From Lysinibacillus fusiformis (GTDB lineage Bacteria > Bacillota > Bacilli > Bacillales_A > Planococcaceae): a DNA stretch of 64,000 nucleotides. Positions 60,008-64,000 of the stretch are shown piece by piece. Below the pieces are notes generated by a model. It was not told the DNA's origin, did no database searches, and saw only the letters and a program-made list of their open reading frames with translations. The position numbers were made by a program, and so were the translations under genes. The stretch spans positions 1 to 64,000 of the forward strand of contig NZ_PYWL01000011.1 of NCBI RefSeq assembly GCF_003049525.1. Reading direction: 5' to 3'. The first letter of the stretch is position 1. Every line of letters starts with the position of its first letter.

Positions 60008-60050
60008 AAAGCGTGTGAAATTTTACAATCAGTAAAATTTCACACGCTTT
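60008..60050. terminator. Perfect 19-bp hairpin
   Basis: AAAGCGTGTGAAATTTTAC and its exact complement with a five-base loop AATCA. No adjacent gene needs it; T-tracts are short on both sides. Confidence 0.65.
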
Positions 60051-60197
60051 GCCGTACAATTACAAGAAAGGGATATCGCTTCTGCCACCCACCATTTAGT
60101 CGAAAATAATCCAGAGATATCCTTCTAGAAATTGTATTAAGTAATCTTCAGACAACTCCAAAGATTACTTTTTATAATGACTACTTTATTCATGCAA

Positions 60198-60230
60198 AAA
60201 GACCCTTTCAAAAGTAGAAAGAGTCTTTTA
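60198..60230. terminator. Terminator-like hairpin 3
   Basis: AAAAGACCCTTTC / GAAAGAGTCTTTT, 13 base pairs with one mismatch and a seven-base loop. Confidence 0.6.
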
Positions 60231-60246
60231 TAGAAAAATGTTGAAA

Positions 60247-60300
60247 TTAACGTTTTGAGAACTGAGGTACACGACGAGCGCCACGTTCTAAATTCAAACC
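60247..60300 (-). pseudogene. Possible C-terminal gene remnant
   Basis: On the minus strand the frame reads G-L-N-L-E-R-G-A-R-R-V-P-Q-F-S-K-R and ends with TAA at 60247. It is protein-like and basic, followed by hairpin 3 as a natural terminator, but has no start: upstream bases belong to hairpin 4. It could be the tail of a gene lost by deletion. I do not recognise the family. Confidence 0.3.
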
Positions 60301-60311
60301 GATAAAAAAAG

Positions 60312-60347
60312 AAGACAAAAACGTTGAAAGTACAACATTTTTGTCTT
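60312..60347 (-). terminator. Terminator after the GNAT gene at 60361
   Basis: AAGACAAAAACGTTG / CAACATTTTTGTCTT, 15 base pairs with one G-T pair, followed by T on the minus strand. It lies 14 bases after the acetyltransferase stop. Confidence 0.8.
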
Positions 60348-60360
60348 TTATATTTTGGAG

Positions 60361-60777
60361 CTATTCTTTCGATACTCCCGACTGCATACTGTAATTTCTA
60401 ATGAGCATACCATTGGATTTCATCATTCCAAATTTCTCATACAAAGGAACTAAGTCATCGTCACAACATAGATCAATCATGTATATATATTGAAGCTCAA
60501 TGAGCATTCTATTGATTAATTCCTTGCCAATACCTTTACTTTTATAAGGAGGAAGCACTTCAAGAAATGGTATATAGGCAGATAGAACTCCATCACTAAT
60601 GGCTGTTATAAATCCAACTATTTGATTGGATTGCTCATCAAGAGCCATAACGACTTTGCTGCTATTTTCCAACAGCTTTAGATGTGTTTGTGGGCTTGGT
60701 GGGTTCGGCCAATCGACAAAAAAGCCCTTTAACATATCAGATGAAATATCCTCTAGATTGTTTTTATATAGTAACAA
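60361..60777 (-). CDS. GNAT-family N-acetyltransferase
   Basis: A 138-residue acetyltransferase. The acetyl-CoA loop is K-S-K-G-I-G-K-E-L-I-N-R-M near residue 87, preceded by the beta strand A-Y-I-P-F-L-E-V-L. L-V-P-L-Y-E-K-F-G-M follows near residue 115. Small single-domain GNAT; the substrate is unknown. It is the first gene to the right of the hairpin region. A ribosome site (GGGGGAGCTAGT) precedes the ATG. Separate from the next gene by 91 bases. Confidence 0.85.
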   Translation of the reverse strand: MLLYKNNLEDISSDMLKGFFVDWPNPPSPQTHLKLLENSSKVVMALDEQSNQIVGFITAISDGVLSAYIPFLEVLPPYKSKGIGKELINRMLIELQYIYMIDLCCDDDLVPLYEKFGMMKSNGMLIRNYSMQSGVSKE

Positions 60778-60868
60778 ATACTAGCTCCCCCATTCATTTA
60801 GCATATCCTATCGATAGTTTACTAGCCATTTGTTGACCGCCTCAAACATCGATTTAGCTTGTAGGTAC

Positions 60869-61420
60869 CTATTTTGACCATTCCTGTTTTAATACGCTAT
60901 ACAATAATGAATCTCGCCAAACATCATCCTTCATTAACAAGTTTTCGCGCAGAATCCCTTCTTTTGTCATTCCTATTTTTTCTAACACTTTGGATGATCC
61001 AATATTTCTTGGGTCGCATGTTGCATAGATGCGGTGGAGGTTTAATGTTTCAAAACCGAAAGTTATGACTAACTTAGCACTTTCCGTAGCTATGCCTTTT
61101 CCCCAGTATTCAGGGTTTACGATGTACCCAATTTCTCCAACCTTGTTTGTAAAATCCCTCATCATGAGCTCTACCGCACCTATTAGCTTTCCTTGATAAA
61201 TAATGGCAAACACATATCTTTCTCTTGGCGTCAGCTTTGCTTCTTTCAGTACATCATGAATAAACTCTTTAGAATCCTCCTCAGTATTCGGCCCCCAGAT
61301 TTGATACTGACAGACAATTTCTTGTGAGGCATATTGATGAACATCTGCCCAGTCATGTTCCATGAATTCTCGTAAAATGACCATGTCACTTGCTAGTATT
61401 AAGTCATTATTTTTAATCAT
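60869..61420 (-). CDS. RimJ/RimL-type GNAT acetyltransferase
   Basis: A 183-residue acetyltransferase. It has the N-terminal M-V-I-L-R-E-F segment, I-G-A-V-E-L-M and the acetyl-CoA loop P-E-Y-W-G-K-G-I-A-T-E-S near residue 118, then H-R-I-Y-A-T-C-D and S-K-V-L-E-K-I-G-M. The family N-acetylates ribosomal proteins, peptides or antibiotics. Its start overlaps the end of the alpha/beta hydrolase by eight bases, so the two are cotranscribed. This is full length, unlike the truncated relative at 18027. Confidence 0.87.
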   Translation of the reverse strand: MIKNNDLILASDMVILREFMEHDWADVHQYASQEIVCQYQIWGPNTEEDSKEFIHDVLKEAKLTPRERYVFAIIYQGKLIGAVELMMRDFTNKVGEIGYIVNPEYWGKGIATESAKLVITFGFETLNLHRIYATCDPRNIGSSKVLEKIGMTKEGILRENLLMKDDVWRDSLLYSVLKQEWSK

Positions 61421-62249
61421 TTTGATTATGCCTCCCTTGTTCTGCCTCTACTCGATTCAACCATTCACTCATTAAATTGGTAAACAACTCAGGTTGTTCA
61501 ATTTGCAAATTATGACCAGCGATATCTACTATTGCGAAGGTTGCTCTAGGGAATTTTTTTAAAATCGCAAAGGCATCCTCATAACCAACAACGGAATCCT
61601 GTTTGCCTAATAGGAAGATGGATGGTTTAGCAAAGGACTGTTCATCCACAGCAAAAGAGAAGCTGTAACTTTGCTGAATTTTTTCTAAAAATGCATGATC
61701 TGCTATACTACATCCTACTAGAACCTCTGCTGTATATCGCTTCCAATTATAAGCATTCAGAACAACTTGATTTGACTGAAAATCTACTAGCTCCTGCTGG
61801 CTTAATGTTGATAAAAAGGCATAATCTGATGTCACAACACAATGTTCTGGCACTGTACGTTGCTCCTTCTCTGGAATAATAAGAGGACAAATAAAGGCAG
61901 CCCCTAAAAGCCGCTCAGCTGACTTTCGCATAATTCCACGCGCTAAATAGCCCCCATAAGATTCACCCACCAGCAAGTAGGGTTCATCGGGAATCAGTGC
62001 TTGTATAAATTCATTGACCACTTCTAACATTTCATCTGAGTTTTGAATCGATGAATAGTTCGTAGTCTTACCCATCCCAGGAAGGTCAAAATAGATACGT
62101 TTCCACCCCTCTTGCTCTAAAAAAACCGGCTCCATACACCCCTTCATTAACCGATGATCAGGCGTAAAACCGTGTAGCATAATAATAGGTATTCCTGTTC
62201 CGATTATTTCATAGTAAATATTCGCTTTACTAGTCTGACAAAATGGCAT
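61413..62249 (-). CDS. Alpha/beta hydrolase
   Basis: A 278-residue hydrolase. H-G-F-T-P-D near residue 26 (oxyanion), nucleophile elbow G-E-S97-Y-G-G, and His in I-A-G-H-N-L-Q near the end. Codons are open to 62342, but ATG 62249 (MPFCQTSKANIYYE) has GGAGGT nine bases upstream and matches the fold start. It lies 96 bases after the regulator gene and overlaps the acetyltransferase gene. Its substrate is unknown. Confidence 0.85.
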   Translation of the reverse strand: MPFCQTSKANIYYEIIGTGIPIIMLHGFTPDHRLMKGCMEPVFLEQEGWKRIYFDLPGMGKTTNYSSIQNSDEMLEVVNEFIQALIPDEPYLLVGESYGGYLARGIMRKSAERLLGAAFICPLIIPEKEQRTVPEHCVVTSDYAFLSTLSQQELVDFQSNQVVLNAYNWKRYTAEVLVGCSIADHAFLEKIQQSYSFSFAVDEQSFAKPSIFLLGKQDSVVGYEDAFAILKKFPRATFAIVDIAGHNLQIEQPELFTNLMSEWLNRVEAEQGRHNQND

Positions 62250-62345
62250 TGTTGTACCTCCGAATATATGGTCTAAAATAAAGTTTTCTTTCACGTTCGA
62301 ATCATGAGTCCCCCACACTGAGTAAGCTTTTTTTGCCAACATTCT

Positions 62346-64000
62346 CTACCCCATAATCAAATCATAAACAGCCATTGTTGATTCCATTGGAGTAGTGTTC
62401 AATTCCTGCTGTAATTGTTGGACGCATTTTTCATACCATTTCAAGGCTAGTGAACGGTTTTGAAGTTGGTAATGACTATACATGAGCAGACGATACCCTT
62501 CCTCCCATAACGGGTCCTCTCGAACCATCCTCTCTGCGTAGCCAATAGTCTTTTTATACTGTTGCTGTCTTGTAGCGTTTTGAGCTAGGCGTTCAAGTAC
62601 CTCAATATATAAATACTGTAGTTTTTCGCGATCCTGTGTCAGCCAGTCTAGTTGTTTTTTTTCCGCATATAATGCGTCCGTATAACTCGCTAGAGCTAAT
62701 TGTAGCCATTCATTGGACAGCTCTGGATCAAATTCCTCCATGCCTAAATGGAAGTAATAATGAAAGCGTTCTACGTCAATTTGAAGAAAAGAGATATGCT
62801 GTAACTGATACATATTATTTTTCCGCTGAATAAAAAGGCTATCCTGTCTGGCATGTCGTTGTGGTTCCAGTACTTTTAGTAAGGTATTCAAAACCACTTT
62901 AAAATCTCGATCCAAGGACTCAACGCTCCGTTCAGGCCATAATGCTTGTGCAATTTCTTCCTTCGGTGTAAAGCGATGACGATGACAATACAAATACACG
63001 AATAACTCCTTTGCCTTATCACGCTGCCACTCTTTATCTTCAAGCTTTCGTTGTCCCCTTATTAGGCTTACGCTCCCGAAAAGTTGGAGCTGAATTTCGT
63101 CATGCGAGTAGCTCATACTATCTTCCGCCTGTAAAAATTGTCGCAGCCCAACGATGGCTGCATGCTCTTCACTACCGCATTGTTGACTGTATTGTAATAG
63201 CTCATAAAAAATCATTTGATTGCTTGGGCCAAGGATCATTTTCTTTTGCAGAAAATAATGATAGCCATTTGTCATGCACGATTGGGGGAACTGTTGAAAT
63301 AAAGATTGAAATTGTTCGATTGACTTCTCTTGAAAGGCAATCACAGATTGATAAAATAAAACATGCATCAGCCCATTACGATCACCACATTCTTGAAACA
63401 GTTGCTGGGCTTTTATTAACAACTCCTTCGCCTGTGCCGTTTCATGCTGGGAAACATTGATTTTCACCTCTGCTAGGAGAATTAGCGCCGTCATCCAAGC
63501 ATCTTGGACCTGTTCCGTTTCCTGTAAGCCAAGCGCTAAATATTTCTTAGCAGCTTCCATATCCCCTAGCATATGTTTGACGATGGCCAGTCCCATATAT
63601 GGTTCTGCCTTAACCCGTGAGATGTTAATCGTATTCATTAATGTCAATGCTTTTTCATAGGCATGACAAGCCCCTTGATAATCTGAGTACTCCATTAATA
63701 ACAAAGCATGTGCTTTTCGAATATAGCCAACAGCCTCAATGAAGACAGACTTTTCGCGTAAACCTCTCTGAATACCGTGCTGGGCCGCATACCAAGCATC
63801 CTTTCCTTCCCCTAACAATGTATAGACAAAAGCTGCTAACAATTCACTTTCACGATGAGTTGCGACGAGCTGAGGTGGTAATTCAAGCCGTTTTCCTAAT
63901 AATTCTTTTGCCTCTTGCAACTGCCCTGTGCGCAGTAAGACACGTACATCGACATTGGCGCGTTGTACAACATCCTCTGGTAAAGCCACATTATCGATAA
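62346..64000 (-). CDS. TPR/BTAD (SARP/AfsR-like) transcriptional regulator, C-terminal part
   Basis: The frame stays open to the window edge, so only the last about 550 residues are seen. Residues visible first form TPR-like helical repeats (E-A-K-E-L-L-G-K-R-L, A-C-H-A-Y-E-K-A-L). Then comes a winged-helix domain of OmpR/SARP type: L-F-G-S-V-S-L, W-Q-R-D-K-A-K-E-L-F-V-Y-L, E-E-I-A-Q-A-L-W-P, followed by the bacterial transcriptional activator domain with further TPRs. Large relatives have an AAA/NB-ARC ATPase in front (MalT or AfsR style). It probably activates the hydrolase and acetyltransferase genes after it. Confidence 0.85.
   Translation of the reverse strand, partial: IDNVALPEDVVQRANVDVRVLLRTGQLQEAKELLGKRLELPPQLVATHRESELLAAFVYTLLGEGKDAWYAAQHGIQRGLREKSVFIEAVGYIRKAHALLLMEYSDYQGACHAYEKALTLMNTINISRVKAEPYMGLAIVKHMLGDMEAAKKYLALGLQETEQVQDAWMTALILLAEVKINVSQHETAQAKELLIKAQQLFQECGDRNGLMHVLFYQSVIAFQEKSIEQFQSLFQQFPQSCMTNGYHYFLQKKMILGPSNQMIFYELLQYSQQCGSEEHAAIVGLRQFLQAEDSMSYSHDEIQLQLFGSVSLIRGQRKLEDKEWQRDKAKELFVYLYCHRHRFTPKEEIAQALWPERSVESLDRDFKVVLNTLLKVLEPQRHARQDSLFIQRKNNMYQLQHISFLQIDVERFHYYFHLGMEEFDPELSNEWLQLALASYTDALYAEKKQLDWLTQDREKLQYLYIEVLERLAQNATRQQQYKKTIGYAERMVREDPLWEEGYRLLMYSHYQLQNRSLALKWYEKCVQQLQQELNTTPMESTMAVYDLIMG

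Larger units (their letters stand above)
59792..60360. other. Hairpin-dense intergenic region
   Basis: About 570 bases without an intact gene, containing the Liv promoter, four terminator-like stems, a duplicated element and a possible C-terminal gene remnant, each listed separately. It looks like a scar of past rearrangements. Confidence 0.6.

Overview
The window reads as chromosome of a low-GC, spore-forming Firmicute close to Lysinibacillus (Bacillales, Planococcaceae-like). The evidence is: strong AGGAGG-type ribosome sites; a complete ger-type germinant receptor operon; a chemotaxis receptor and an S-layer-homology protein; parE-parC next to plsY and a YneR-like gene, as in Bacillus; and Gram-positive cis-regulatory RNAs (T-box, TPP, SAM-I, and a cat-type translation attenuator). 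No rRNA, tRNA, CRISPR array, complete insertion sequence or prophage was seen. The genus is an inference; no database was consulted.

Layout. 1-11 kb is an accessory-looking stretch: a clipped SDR gene, a serine beta-lactamase-like hydrolase, a C39-like peptidase, a NUDIX hydrolase, a methyltransferase preceded by a mini-ORF and hairpin, a PadR/DUF1048/drug-type ABC exporter locus with two identical 16-bp operator-like sites, and small membrane proteins (DUF2975, GlsB/YeaQ, YqhV). 11-25 kb holds a UvrD-type helicase, an SLH protein, an AlkD-like protein, a T-box-controlled amino acid permease, a truncated acetyltransferase, a chemotaxis receptor, YfmQ-like and DinB proteins, a chloramphenicol acetyltransferase with a complete leader-peptide attenuator, an ArsR/oxidoreductase pair and a Sco protein. 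25-34 kb holds two consecutive DUF485-ActP acetate-type symporter operons, then a TPP-riboswitch operon for a thiamine-precursor ABC transporter (thiY, MTH1187-type protein, thiX, thiZ) ending in a TatD-family hydrolase.

34-50.6 kb holds core functions: parE-parC, divergent plsY and HesB/YneR, a four-gene ger operon (A, C, small D, B) whose B subunit carries a roughly 155-residue Asn/Gln-rich repeat tail, metA behind a SAM-I riboswitch, a GIY-YIG nuclease, a lipoprotein, a TrmB regulator divergent from a TauE/SafE exporter, and yhdT-panF for pantothenate uptake.

50.9-59.8 kb is one nine-gene minus-strand unit: a Liv-type ABC transporter (binding protein, two ATPases, two permeases) followed by a KAS III-like thiolase-fold enzyme, an alpha/beta hydrolase, a FabG-like reductase and an acyl-CoA ligase, with a cre-like palindrome upstream. 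It looks like an uptake and acyl-CoA pathway for an unknown organic acid and is the best candidate here for an undescribed system. Its reductase is split by a one-base homopolymer frameshift. The right end has a hairpin-dense intergenic region with a duplicated element, two acetyltransferases, an alpha/beta hydrolase and the C-terminal part of a TPR/BTAD regulator that runs off the window.
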